Notes under the pieces: model-generated
Seen by the model: the letters and a program-made list of their open reading frames with translations, nothing else
Databases searched by the model: none
What the model was told of the DNA's origin: nothing
Source of the DNA: Ursus arctos
Taxonomy: Eukaryota; Chordata; Mammalia; Carnivora; Ursidae
Direction: 5' to 3'
Assembly (NCBI RefSeq): GCF_023065955.2
Contig: NW_026623050.1
Span: forward strand, 23,084,501 to 23,148,500
DNA: 64,000 nucleotides
Translations under genes and position numbers: made by a program
In this document: piece after piece, positions 46,302 through 58,010 of the stretch
Layout: each line of letters starts with the position of its first letter
Position numbering within the stretch: position 1 is the stretch's first letter

Positions 46302-46515
46302 GAGGCGCCTGAGTGGCTCAGTCGGTTAAGCATCTGCCTTCGGCTCAGGTCATGATCTCGGGGTCCTGGGATCGAGTCCCGCATCGGGCTCCCTGCTCAG
46401 CGGAGAGTCTGCTTCTCCCTCTGCCTCTGCTGCTCCCTCTGCTCATGCGCTTTCTCTGTCTCTCTCTGTCTCTCTCTGTGTGTGTCAAATAAATAAACAA
46501 ATAAAACCTTTTAAA
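46302..46515 (+). mobile_element. Can-SINE, well preserved, 15-base target duplication
   Basis: Head GAGGCGCCTGAGTGGCTCAG, B-box-like GGGATCGAGTCCC, and AAATAAATAAACAAAT tail. Perfect duplication AAATTATTTCATCTC at 46287-46301 and 46516-46530. A CTCTCTGTCT repeat lies before the tail. Confidence 0.95.
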
Positions 46516-48039
46516 AAATTATTTCATCTCTAGGAGGAAAAATTGAAGTGACACAGTATGTCATAACATTTTGGGCAGAAAATTCAATAAGCAACCAACA
46601 CGACAAATGGTTAACTGGAACATTCGAAACTCCTCTTGGCATGGGTTATTTTCACTTGGGAAGATGTGTTCATCGACATCCCATTTTCTGAAGTACATCT
46701 TGGTAGGGAAGTCAAATAGGGAAACTGAATAATGCAGCCACATCTGTTCATTGCACATGCAAAATGCTGGCTCGTGCACTGATTATATGCACCTCTCTCC
46801 AAAGAATCTGTATTTATGAGCCCACTCAGGAAAGATAACACTGGCATCCTGCCTTTCAGGCAAAAGCCTGTTTGTGCTTTTACTTCTAAGAGAGCAGGAG
46901 GGAAGAGACAGAGGAGCGTCGATTACACTGCAGCTGGGCTCTTTGAGGTGCCTGGAGTCAGGGAGAAGGAAACAATCACTCCATTCATTCGAAATGAATG
47001 CACTCTCCACAGCAAAGCTGACTGTCCTCAGTGTTCACCTTGATCACACTGCTGCAAATATTGGGAAAGCTTTGACCAAAGTTGCAAAACAAGAAGCCAA
47101 GCTGCCCGGAGCAATGCCGCCTCCTCCCCACCCCCAACAGAACCAGATTGGAGGAAAGTCAGATGGATGGGAGACAGAGACAAGCAAGAACAAGAAGCAA
47201 GAAGGCAATCCCAAGCACCGTCATCTACCCGCTAACCTTACAGGATGCTGCATACTTCGGCTCCAATCCCAGGACGTGATGAATGGCCCCCCACACCCCA
47301 TCCTTTTCCCATCTCTGCCTTTTCTTATACCTCCTCCCTCTTCCCCTCTCCCCTCAATTCCCTCCTCCCTGCCTAACTGCACCTTATTTCTCTATCCAGG
47401 CCCATTATTCTCACCAGTTATTTCCTAGCTCCGCCCAGTCTCCGAGTGCCCCTCCGGGACTCCCGTGGCTGTCAATCATTCCCACGCCCTCCTCTCTGGC
47501 TCCTCGGTCCCCTTGTCCTCTGCTCCACTCTTCCAGGTCGGCTCTCCGGGGGGCTGGGCCTCCTCTGTTCCCTCACTTCTCTCTCCCTAGGCAACCTCAG
47601 CCACCGTGCAGGCTTTCTCCTTGACCCTGTATGGCAGCCTCAGTGTGGGGCTCTCCCCTGTGATGCAACTGTGCAGTTGCCCCCCACATCTCATAAGCCC
47701 AGACTGTTCCACACTGAACCTCCCTGCCCTCCCAAACCCACAGGTCTCTGTGCCCCCTGCTCGATGGCTCATGAATATCCTCACCACCCCTCAACCGCCG
47801 ATGCCCGACACTGGGCAGGGGGCAGGTGTCATCCATAATGTTTCCTCTCCTCTGAGCCCCCACAATCGAAGAGTCACCAGATCCTTCAAAACGCCCTCAT
47901 CTCTGCACCGAGGCTGCCATCCGTCCAGCCCCCACGGCCACTCTCCTCACTGGACGTTTGCAACAACTTCCCACCTCTTCCCGCTGCATCCACTCTTCTC
48001 ATCACAGCATGAGGGGGAGCTTTAAAAAAAAGGGGGAGG

Positions 48040-48165
48040 GGGGTGTCGGATCCTATCACTGTCCTGTGTAAAGCCCTTCAAAGGAAAAAGTCCCAGATTA
48101 TTCCCCTAACCTCCAAGGCCTCCAGCCTGGCCCTGTCCTTCCCTCCAGTCAGCCTCCTCTGGCCC
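48040..48165 (+). repeat. L2 relic
   Basis: AAAGCCCTTCAAAGGAAAAA, GTCCCAGATTATTCCCCTAAC and CTCCAAGGCCTCCAGCC. Confidence 0.68.
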
Positions 48166-48192
48166 CGGATACCCCTGTCGCTGTCCACCAGG

Positions 48193-48345
48193 TCTCAACC
48201 CAGCCTGCACACAGGAACTGCCTTGGAAACCTTAAAAGCCACCCATGTGTCTGCCCTAGAGATTTTTATTTGCTCGGCCTGGGCGTTGAGACTTAAAAGC
48301 TTTCCGGATAATCCTAACATGCACTGAGTTTGAGAACCCAAGTTT
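48193..48345 (+). mobile_element. MER5-like DNA transposon relic
   Basis: GGTCTCAACCCAGCCTGCAC, GGAACTGCCTTGGAAACC and ATTTTTATTTGCTCGGCC followed by GTTTGAGAACCC fit this hAT-Charlie group. Confidence 0.6.
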
Positions 48346-48929
48346 GAGAATGGTCAGTGGGGACACACGGGCCACCTTTCAGTTCCCTCAAAAGTGCAAA
48401 GCTCTCTCCTGCCTCTGGGCCTTCTCCCGTCGCTCTCTCCCACCCCCTCCGCTTCTCCCAGCGTCTTCACAGGCTACCCTCCCAGTTGGGGTGTGACTGC
48501 CTCGGGGATAGTGTATGGGGGATGACCCCACCCTCCGCAAGCTTCTATCAGCGCACCCTGTTCTCCGTACTCCTAACATCTTTTCATTCTTCTGGTAAAA
48601 TTGTCTGTGGCCAGGCCCTGCGCAGCCATGAACAAAAGGAGAAATCAAGTGACACTGATCCCGTCTTTATATAAAATTGTGTTATTTTACTCATCGTAGG
48701 TTTTTTCATTAATTTTGATCTTTTAAAAATAGTGCCTTAAAATATTGTTTAGTTTGATAACAGTTTCTGGAGCCCCTTTTCTACTGAGCACCCCAGCCGA
48801 GTGCCTCCGCCACCTCACCCTTGTCCTGGCTGATTTGTGGGACAGGTTATCCGATGTCTGTCTCCACCACTGGATGTAAAGCTCTGTGAAGTCAGGGAGA
48901 GGCTCCCCTGTTCCTTGCTTTATTCTCAA

Positions 48930-49123
48930 TTTCTTTTTTTTTTCTTTTGAGATTTAATTTTTTTATTTGAGAGAGAGCACAAGCAGGGGGGAACGGAAAG
49001 GGAGAAGGAGAAGCAGGCTCCCCGCTGAGCAGGGAGCCCAATGCAGGGCTGCATCCCAGGACCCTGGGATCATGACCTGAGCTGAAGGCAGACGCTTAAC
49101 CGACTGAGCCACTCAGGCGCCCC
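48930..49123 (-). mobile_element. Can-SINE, antisense
   Basis: T-rich start then GAGATTTAATTTTTTTATTTG, ending GAGCCACTCAGGCGCCCC on the + strand. Confidence 0.92.
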
Positions 49124-49771
49124 TGATATATATATTTTTGAATTTCATAGATGTTGCCCTGTTGCTTTCCCAAAACACGGCAATAGTTTGCAGCTCCGCC
49201 AGCAATGTGTGGGTAGCTGCTCTCTCCCCACCCCCTTCCAGGCAGAGCTATTTATTGCTTATTTTAGTTTCTGCCAGTCTGTTGAGTGTAAGGGATGACC
49301 TCATTGTTACTTCATTCTGTATTTCTCTACCTACTACTGAGTATGAGAATCTTTCCAGATGGCTATTGGATTTGCTTTTCTGTGAATTAAATGTTCAAAT
49401 CCTATTTGCTGTTAGAATGCTGGTCGTCTTCCTATCAGTTTGTAAAAACTACATGGTTTATGCAACATGTTAACCCTTTACCTTTCTGCTTCTTTGCAAA
49501 TATTTTTCCAAACCTATTCCTCTATCGATTTACATTATAGTATTCTTTGCTATACAGTAGTTGAATTTTTTTATTTAGGTCAAAAAAGTATAACATTTCT
49601 TTTCTAACATGGATTTGGTGGTAATTTTATCCAATTCCCCCCAAAATCACTGTTAATGTTCTAATTGGGAATCAGATGAAATACAGAAATTAGCACAAGG
49701 AAAATTGAACATTTTGTTATATGAGGTCTTCTCATTCGGGAACATTGTATGTTTTCCATTTGTCCAAGTCT

Positions 49772-49978
49772 TTTTTTTTTCTTTTTTTAAGATTTATTTA
49801 TTTGAAGGAGAGAGAGAGAGCAGGGCGGAGGGGCAGAGGAAGGGGGAGAGAGAATCCCAAGCAGACTCCATGCTTAGCACAGAGCCTGACATGGGCCTCG
49901 GTCCCACACCCCTGAGATCACAACCTGAGCCAAAACCAAGAGTCTGACGCTCAACTGACCATGCCACCCAGGCATCCC
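49772..49978 (-). mobile_element. Can-SINE inside antisense L1
   Basis: The + strand reads TTTTAAGATTTATTTATTTG, a GA-rich block, and ends ATGCCACCCAGGCATCCC. Confidence 0.92.
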
Positions 49979-51095
49979 TCAAATCTTGTTTCATGTCCAA
50001 TAAGGTTTTACAGTTTTTATTTATTCCTATGAATTTTCATTTATTGTCATTATTGAGAATAGAATTACTCATTCCACTTCTATTTAATGGTTGTTATTAC
50101 TATATAGAATGGCTTTTGGGTTTTGTTTATATAGTCTATATTTGTTCACATTATCAAACTACCTTACTAACTCTGTTTTTTTTCGTACCAGAATCTCATG
50201 GTATACAATTGTGGAGTTATTCTTAGGAAGTATATAGTAAGCCCTAAGGGGTGACTGTGGAAGCAGCTGAAACACGTTCCTGTTCTCGGGCTGTTGAATG
50301 CAATGGCCCAGTCGGAGCAGGATCCCGAGATCCCCAGGGGCAGGGCATCAGTTAGGAGCTATGAAAGAATGTAACCCTCAGTCTCCCTTTCTGCACCTGG
50401 CACTCCTCCCTCATCCCATGACTGACTCCCTGCGTGCCTACATGGAGGAGAAAATGCAAGCCTGTTTCAAGATATTTGCCATCCCTTTGTACTCCTTTCC
50501 CATGCTTGGAAGCATCTGTCCTTGCTTTTCTGATAAAAAACAAAATCAAAGCTCTGTGCAGGATTCAGGGGCTGCTGCTCTCCCTTGCAGAGGCAGCCCT
50601 GAGCGGCCGCTCAGATTGGTGTCTGCGAACTTTATTTCAGTGCACGATGACATACAATCCCTTCATCACCAAAAAGACAATATATAGCAATCGTTTTATT
50701 TTTTTCTCACTTTATTGGGTTTGCCAGAAGTTCTAAGACAATGTTAACTGAGAATGCTAGTAGCAGACACCACTGTTTCATTATTGATATTGACAACTTT
50801 AATGTTCTGCCTTTATAATACATCTTTATTTTTTTTGGTTTTGGCAAGTAAACTTTATTGTATTTAGGTGGTTTTCTTCTATTTTTACTAGAAATGGTTG
50901 TTGAAATTTAGGAAATGCCTTAGTAATATAAAGAATTTCTTCTTTAGTCTATTCATAAAATAAATTACGCTCATAAATTTCCTGATACTGGCTCACACTT
51001 GCATTCTTGGATTAAACCCTCCTTGGTTACGATGCATTTTTTTATAACATTGCTGGACTTGACTTGCTAAAATTTTATTTAGAATTTTGCCTTTG

Positions 51096-51308
51096 TTGGG
51101 GCACCTGGGTGGCATAGTAAGTTAGGCATCCAACTCTTGGTTTTGGCTCAGGTCATGATCTCAGGGTCCAGGGATCAAGCCCCATGTCAGACTCTGTGCA
51201 CAGCATGGAGTCTGTTTAAGACTCTCTCTCCCTCTTCCTCTGCCCCTCCCCCCGGCCGCCTCCCCATTTCTCTCTCTCAAATAAATAAATAAAAATCTTT
51301 TTTAAAAA
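51096..51308 (+). mobile_element. Can-SINE inside antisense L1, 15-base target duplication
   Basis: Head GGGGCACCTGGGTGGCATAG and AAATAAATAAATAAAAATC tail. Duplication AGAATTTTGCCTTTG at 51081-51095 and 51309-51323. Confidence 0.95.
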
Positions 51309-51898
51309 AGAATTTTGCCTTTGATTTCGTAAGTGAAGCTGATCTGCGGTTTTGGGTGCTATCATTTTCGTGCTTCGATATTCTCCAGCTTTACTATATG
51401 CCCTTGAATAGTTTAGATAAGATTGTGATGATCTTTTTATTTTTGTAATTAGAGAAAAACTCAGCTGTGAAACCATCTGGTCCTTGTGCTTTTGCATGTA
51501 ATATTCTTAGGTTTTCAGCTTTTACTTGTTTATTGCATGTAACATTTATTAAAATTATTTTTGTGAAATGCCTTCAAGCAAGAGAAGTACGAAGTTATAT
51601 ATGATCACAGTCATGAGTAAATGGAGGCATAACATTAAAGCACAGGGAAAATCTCAAACTACACTCTGAAATTCAAATAATTCTGCCTGAGGTAACTGAG
51701 CAAATGCACACATTTTTCATGGAAAATAAGATTAAGTCGCAGGAACACTGTGTAGTGGTCTGTCCAACATTAAATTTAGATATAATCCACTAAAGGAAAA
51801 GAAGGGGGGGAACCAATAGACTATAAAGTTAAATTAGTTAACTGTAAAGAGAAACTACGCTGGAGAATGGTAATATTTTTCCCAAGATCTAGAGATAC

Positions 51899-52100
51899 CT
51901 TTTTTTTTTTTTTAAGATTTTATTTATTTATTCTACAGAGAGAGAGACGGCCAGCGAGAGAGGGAACACAAGCAGGGGGAGTGGGAGAGGAAGAAGCAGG
52001 CTCGTAGTGGAGGAGCCCGATGTGGGGCTCGATCCCAGAATGCCGGGATCACGCCCTGAGCCGAAGGCAAACGCTTACCCGCTGTGCCACCCAGGCGCCC
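51899..52100 (-). mobile_element. Can-SINE inside antisense L1 region
   Basis: The + strand runs from a T-run to GTGCCACCCAGGCGCCCC. It is the reverse of the 'cacagcgg' subtype seen at 6030. Duplication CTAGAGATAC at 51889-51898 and 52101-52110. Confidence 0.95.
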
Positions 52101-52460
52101 CTAGAGATACTCTTCTTAAGAATATATTTAAATATGATCTTTTTAGGAAGTACATTTGGAGTAATTCTAAGTTCTGGCAGTTCCTGGGTGATTGACCAGT
52201 TCATTCGTTCCATGGCTGATGCTCTCTAAACAGCTCACCTGTTTGTTTTCTACCTTATATCCTGAAATTCTAATGGAATAAGAGGTATGGTGAGTCTTAT
52301 TTTTTTTAACAGTGACATGGGTAGGCCCATAAAATAGGCCCATCAATTTAGGAATATAAAGTAAGGTAAGAGACCTCATGTACTTAAAAAAAAAGAGTTT
52401 CTAGGAAAAAAAAATCTAAAGGACTACATAAGTTATGTCTGTTAGATCTCTTCTGACTCT

Positions 52461-52697
52461 GGGGCACCTGAGTGACTCAGTCACTTAAGCCTCCAACTCT
52501 TGGTTTCAGCTCAGGTCATGATCTTGGGGTGAAATTGAGCCCCAACTCCCACCTCACTGGGTTCAGAGCTCAGCTCAGAATCAGATGAGATTCTCTCCCT
52601 CTCCCTCTGCCCCTCACCCCGCTCTTTCGAGCAAGAGCATGCACACGCTCTCTCTCTCTCTCTCTCTCAAATAAATAAATAAAATCTTTAAAAAAAA
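52461..52697 (+). mobile_element. Can-SINE, 15-base target duplication
   Basis: Head GGGGCACCTGAGTGACTCAG, CT dinucleotide run and AAATAAATAAATAAAATC tail. Duplication ATCTCTTCTGACTCT at 52446-52460 and 52698-52712. Confidence 0.95.
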
Positions 52698-55600
52698 ATC
52701 TCTTCTGACTCTACTCTCTTCTACGCTTCAATAAAATTGGTAAAATTAAAAGGTCACAATAACAAACACTAATTGTGGGTTATTAGGAGTTTAGTGCACT
52801 TAAACAAGAGGGGAAAAGAAAGACAGGACACTGCTTGGTTTCTCCCTAAGAAGGAAGCTTTTGCTTTCATAGTCAGGGCCGGGACGGGAGTGAGGCTAGA
52901 CAGGCATCTGCATCATGAAATCCAAAGAGGCAAGGTTGCGCAAGTGCCAGACCCCCTCACTGTGTGACCCTGACAGTGAGCGCTGCCTTAAAAGCGAGGT
53001 GCCTCAGGGGCCAGGCTTGGCCCTTGAATGACCTTGTCTTCTGGAATGTTGTGCCCGAGGCACTGACTTAGGGCTCCATAGTCCCAACTCTGTAGTCATC
53101 CTTCTTCATATTTTCTTTTGCTTAATTTTGTTCTTTCCATTAACTCATTGTGTAGAAAAACAAGGACTTTTATTCTTCTTTAATAGTAATGGTATGTAAG
53201 TCTATAAATTTTCCTCTGAGTATGTATTTCGATATGAAGCATTCCCCTTTCCAAATGCTTTCTAGTTTGCTGTTTAACTCTATTGTCCTCTATGCTCCAA
53301 AAGTTAGCCAGAAAGTATTCCTTCATTTGTGAATAGGCTATTCTGGACAACTGACTTGTTTATTTCTAATTTTATTAAATGTGGATACAAAAATCTCATC
53401 ACCTCTAAGTTTGGTAAGGTTTTCGTTATGATCAAGCATATATTCGGTTTTTATAATGTTCTATGAATATATAAAAATTCTGGATTTTTTTACTTAAAGG
53501 ACGTAAGGTTATCTGTATGTCTATTAAATTGAGTGTGTTGATTATATTATGCAGTTCTATATCCTTATTTTTTTATATTCTGATTCTGAAAAACATGTTT
53601 TGAAATCTACAAAATTTTTATCAAGTTGTCCTTGAGTCTACATTGTTTAGTATACATAGTTTTACTAATGTTAATTCTGCATATGTGCTTTATATTGTTA
53701 CATAATAGCCCTCTTAGAGTGCCTTTAGTCTTACATTCTTCCTTGTCTGCTATTAATTTTGCCATTCCTATTTTCTTTTTCATTATGTTTGCGTGGTATC
53801 TTTGTCCATCCCTTCATTTTCAACTTCTCTGTTTTATTCCTTTAAATTTTTGTTTCAGATAGCTTCCTCCTAGAAAGTGTACAGCAGACTTATTTATATT
53901 TTTAGCTCAATCTGTGTCTTTGACTTTTAATGGGAAAATCCAGTCCGTTCACATTTAGCGTAATGATTAGACAACTCCTTGTATCTTATTTATTTGGTGG
54001 CTTATTTTACTTACTATTTCCTCCTTTTACTTGTATTTATTTTTGCAGGTTGATCAAATTGATACTACTTTCCCCTTTTCATCTTGTTAACAGGACTTCT
54101 CTTGTGATTTTCCATTCTCTTTCTAGCTACTCTCTCTTTCCTGTTGCTCATAATCAGATACGTAATTCTTTACCACAATATGAAAACCAGATGTACATTT
54201 CTCCCACCAAAATACTCTATTCCTCCACTACTTCCACTCCAAACTTTAGAATATTTTCACTTCCTCCACCAGTTCCACAGCCACTCCCCAGATGAGACCT
54301 TTGGAACACTTCCCTCCTTTCCACCCACCCCCGATGCCCAGATTTGCTGAGATTCGCTTATTATTTTTAGTTCCAGACTGTTTTTAGAAGAGTTGTCAAG
54401 GCAGATGGTGATGTGATCAATCCGGAAAAAGAATATACTCTTACAGAGTGGAGAGCCCAGCCACACTCCACAGTCTGAGGAACGACTTCTCTGTGCTTTG
54501 AGTACCCAGGTGCCGATGATACACCCGGATTTGGGTGATGATCCCTTTTACCATTTTATATTCTCCTCTCCCTTCCCCAGTCTTCTGGAGACTTAGACTC
54601 TGAATTTTTTTGCTAGGTCAAAGCAAGTGGTAACATATTCTTGAGTTAATCTGCAGGACTGCGTGAACTGAAGGTACAGAGGTTTGTTTGCTTTGCTGGA
54701 TTTCCACACAATCCTCTTGGTTGGTCAGCAGTTTTCCACCTCGTAGCTTCCAGTGCTGTAGATAAGTAGTCCAATGCTAGCATGATTCTTTCCTCTTTGG
54801 GGGTAACTTGTTCTCTGTCGAAATGTGTTAGATTTTTCTCTTTCTTGTAGCTCAAAGATAGAATATGCCTAGGAGTCTTTTCATCATCAATCCTTCCAGG
54901 AACTCTGTGAGATGCAAGTCTCTCTTCAGCTAAGAAATTTTTCTTGTATTATCGATCGCCTCTTCTATCACAACCCCCACCCTCCTTCTGGATTTCTAGT
55001 CATCTTTTGATTTATATCTGTGTATTTTTGCTCTGTGCCTTTAGATGTATCTTTCTCTTATCTTCCAGGAGACTAATTCAGACATCAACAGTGACCTCTT
55101 TCTCCTTCAATTCATCTCTTAAAATTTTTACGTCAAAATCATTTTTGGTCTCAGAAAATCAGAGTGTGTGTGAGTGTTGTGTTGCACTTAAATCTCCTTA
55201 ACTTTTCTTATTCTTTCGGTTCAAGTTATCTATGCCAGCAGCTAATTCTGTACTGAGGATTCTGCTTGTAATTCTTCTCCATTAGGCTGCTAGGCCGCAT
55301 TAGGACTCTTTTCCTTTGTTTGCTCGCTGGCGCTCTGTCCTGTGTCCTGGGATATTTGAAATAGCAGCACTCCCAAGGCAGTAGAAGGAACAGTAGTCTC
55401 AGCCTCCCCTGGCCCAAGCTTAGCAGCAGATGGGCTGCCAGTCATCTGGTGAGGCATGAGGAGGAAGCCCTTCCTCCTCTTCTCACCTCTCCAACTCAGG
55501 GGTGGAGGCAATTGGGTCCATCTGTTCAGCTCTTCAGGAACCAGGGAGACCAGGTACACTCACAAGGACCTTCCCCCTGCTCCCCTCCTTGTGGCTCCCT

Positions 55601-56085
55601 GTTCCGGTCCTCTCTGTCAGGATTCTGCCAGAGCCCAGAGCCTCACCCACATTCCGGGCCTTGTCTGCCTCCTGGAGGCCCCAGCAGCTGCTCTTCTCAG
55701 GAGAGGCAGATGGGTTACATTGCAAGTAGAAAAGAGGCAGGATGTGTTCAAGCTGCTATCTTTCCAGAACCCCCATTCCTCATGCTTGAAACTTCTTATT
55801 TATTTTTGCATTCCAAGGTACTCAATAAACATGACTGAATACGTGCCACCATTCTTACCGCACATCCCCTTTGATGCAGCTTCTATTAATTACAATGCTT
55901 TAGGAAGCTAACTGAAACAAGCTTAAATTTAAAAAAAAAATTTTTTTTTTTTTTTTTTTTTTTTAGTTTTACAAGAAAGTTAAGTCCCAAGGTAGGGTGG
56001 GCTTCAGGGATGGCTGATTGAGCAGCTAAGTAACATCACTAAGATGAAGTCATTTTTTTTCTCTTTTCTCTCCTCTACCATCCTT

Positions 56086-56121
56086 GACGTTGGCTTCATC
56101 CTCGATGTTGGCTTCATCCTC
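56086..56121 (+). repeat. 18-base tandem duplication
   Basis: GAYGTTGGCTTCATCCTC occurs twice in tandem with a single C/T difference. Confidence 0.95.
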
Positions 56122-56384
56122 AGGCCGAGAGCAAGTTGGCTACTGCGGTTCCAGGCAGCACACTTAGACAACATCCAGAAAAAGAGAAGTAGAAATCCCC
56201 TCATATCGCACTGGCCAGATTGGGTTACGTGCCCATTCCTAACCTTGGCAAGGGTGATGAGATTTACCAAAGACCAATCAGCCCTAACCATATGGCTGTT
56301 TGAGGAGAAGATACTTAAAATCAGGGAACACCTGTTTGCAAGCTAAATGTTCTCAGTTCAATAAGCAGTTTTTCACATGAAAAC

Positions 56385-56560
56385 AAGAATAGTTGGCATT
56401 TGAGTACTCACCATATGCAAGGTGCCTTACAAACATGCTCATTTAATTCTCACCAAGTACCCTGGGGTGGCTAGTATTATTACCCTCATTTCACAGAGGA
56501 GGTACCTGGAGCTTAACTAACTTTTACAAGGTCACATAGTTAATGAACCATCATCTCCCT
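56385..56560 (-). repeat. MIR relic
   Basis: GGCATTTGAGTACTCACC, CTCATTTAATTCTCACCAAG, CATTTCACAGAGGAGGTACC and AAGGTCACATAGTTAATG. Confidence 0.88.
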
Positions 56561-57327
56561 CCTTATACATTCTAGGTCTATGAATGCAGCCTACCATTGC
56601 AGTAAGCAACACAGAATGTCCTTTACATATTAATTCCCTTGAGCCCCATGTGCGAGCTATAATTAGATACTCAAAGATACTCTCTTTCATATCCTGGAGC
56701 CTGGTAACTGGCTAACGGTGCAATTCATTCATGGCAGACCACTAGCTGTGCTCTCCCTGATGCTGCTGGGACTGTGCAGAGGTGTTTGGCTGTGCTTTGG
56801 CGTTTCCCCTTTATTATGTAACAAGCTGAAGAATTAGAAATTGTATTATAAAACAAGCCTCAAGATCTTAACATGGAACAGCTGAGCCCTATACATTAAA
56901 CACCCTTGGCTTGCACATTCATTTTGTCTTTTCCCTTAGAAACTAACAAGAGTCTGGGAAGTCAAACAAGTATCTTAAACTCCTGTCTACACATGAAACT
57001 CTTCCCACTGGGGCCTCTGCAGTGTGTGTGTGTTTATGTTTAATTATGTGTTTCCCCATTTTTAAATCCATTATACATGCTTATAGAACGTATCCGGGGA
57101 AATGCACCTGGAGCTCTACTCCCCAACTCTCTCTTTCCCACAACCAAGATAATCCTGTTAACTATGTGGTTTATTTCCATAGCTTTTTTTTGGCAATGTA
57201 TTTCTGTTCATTTCTTTTTCATTTTTTATTATGGAAATATTCAAATATACATAAAAGTAAAAATAGTATAATGAAGCCCAATATTCCCACCACTCATCTT
57301 CAACAATCAACATTAGCAATGTATGGG

Positions 57328-57695
57328 GGGGTGCCTGGCTGGCTCAGTCAGAAGAGCTAGCAACTCTTTTTTTTTTTTTGTAATGATTTTTTATTATATT
57401 ATGTTAGTCACCATACAGTACATCCCCGGTTTCCGATGTAAGGCTCGATGATTCATTAGTTGTGTATAACACCCAGTGCACCATGCAATACGTGCCCTCC
57501 GTACTACCCATCACCGGTCTATCCCATTCCCCCACCCCCTTCCCCTCTGAGGCCCTCAGTTTGTTTCTCATAGTCCATAGTCCCTCATGTTTCATTCCCC
57601 CTTCTGATTACCCCCCCTAGAGCTAGCAACTCTTGATCTCAGGGTCATGAGTTTGAGCCCCATGGTGGGCGTGGAGATTACTTATATAATAAAAC
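57328..57695 (+). mobile_element. Can-SINE split by an L1 insertion
   Basis: The head GGGTGCCTGGCTGGCTCAGTC ends at 57368, and the rest (GATCTCAGGGTCATGAGTTTG and A-tail) resumes at 57635. The intervening L1 is described next. Removing it and one duplication copy restores a plain short SINE. Confidence 0.92.
57369..57618 (-). mobile_element. Carnivore L1 3' end, 5'-truncated, nested in SINE
   Basis: The + strand starts with a poly-T run, then the reverse of the carnivore L1 3' terminus (for example GTTAGTCACCATACAGTACA and GTGTATAACACCCAGTGCA). It is flanked by a perfect 16-base duplication AGAGCTAGCAACTCTT at 57353-57368 and 57619-57634. Confidence 0.95.
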
Positions 57696-57769
57696 TTATT
57701 AAACAAACACAACCACCAATGTCTTGTAACATATTTGACATCACAATGGATTTAGTGACTTTAAAAATT

Positions 57770-58010
57770 GTTTATTATAAAAAGAATCCAAGTTCATAAA
57801 AAATTCAAACAATATGGAAAGATATAATCCTCTTCCTTTCCCAAAACCCTTAATTCCAGTGCTCAGAAATAACCGTTTTTAATGTATCAGTTTAGACATT
57901 TTTATACATAAATGATACATTTTTACAAACTTAAAAATGTTTACATACAGGAAAGCAGACCATACATATTTATTAATACTTGCTTTTTCCACTTAGTCTC
58001 TCTTGGACAT
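57770..58010 (-). mobile_element. Ancient L1-like fragment, antisense
   Basis: TTTTTATACATAAATGATAC and CTTGCTTTTTCCACTTAG with CTTGGACATCTTTAGGAG resemble reversed L1M 3' sequence; a similar patch is at 33440-33570. Confidence 0.6.

Larger units (their letters stand above)
49130..54350 (-). mobile_element. Long ancient L1, antisense, cut by four SINEs
   Basis: Read on the + strand: a reversed 3' UTR-like part (49130-49680), reversed ORF2 reverse-transcriptase part (about 50840-51520; GTGAAACCATCTGGTCCTTG at 51467), and reversed N-terminal ORF2 part (53100-54000; TTGAGTGTGTTGATTATATT, TCCGTTCACATTTAGCG). SINEs at 49772, 51096, 51899 and 52461 interrupt it. Stretches 51570-51890 and 52720-53080 are not clearly L1, so it may be two elements. 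Frames are destroyed. Confidence 0.65.

Noticed and set aside
46874..47428. 184-codon open frame downstream of LIPC
   Set aside because: Low-complexity C/T-rich second half, no domain, no splice or homology support.
55456..55911. 151-codon open frame and overlapping frames at 55449-55838
   Set aside because: No family features; composition resembles non-coding GC-richer patch next to L1 debris.
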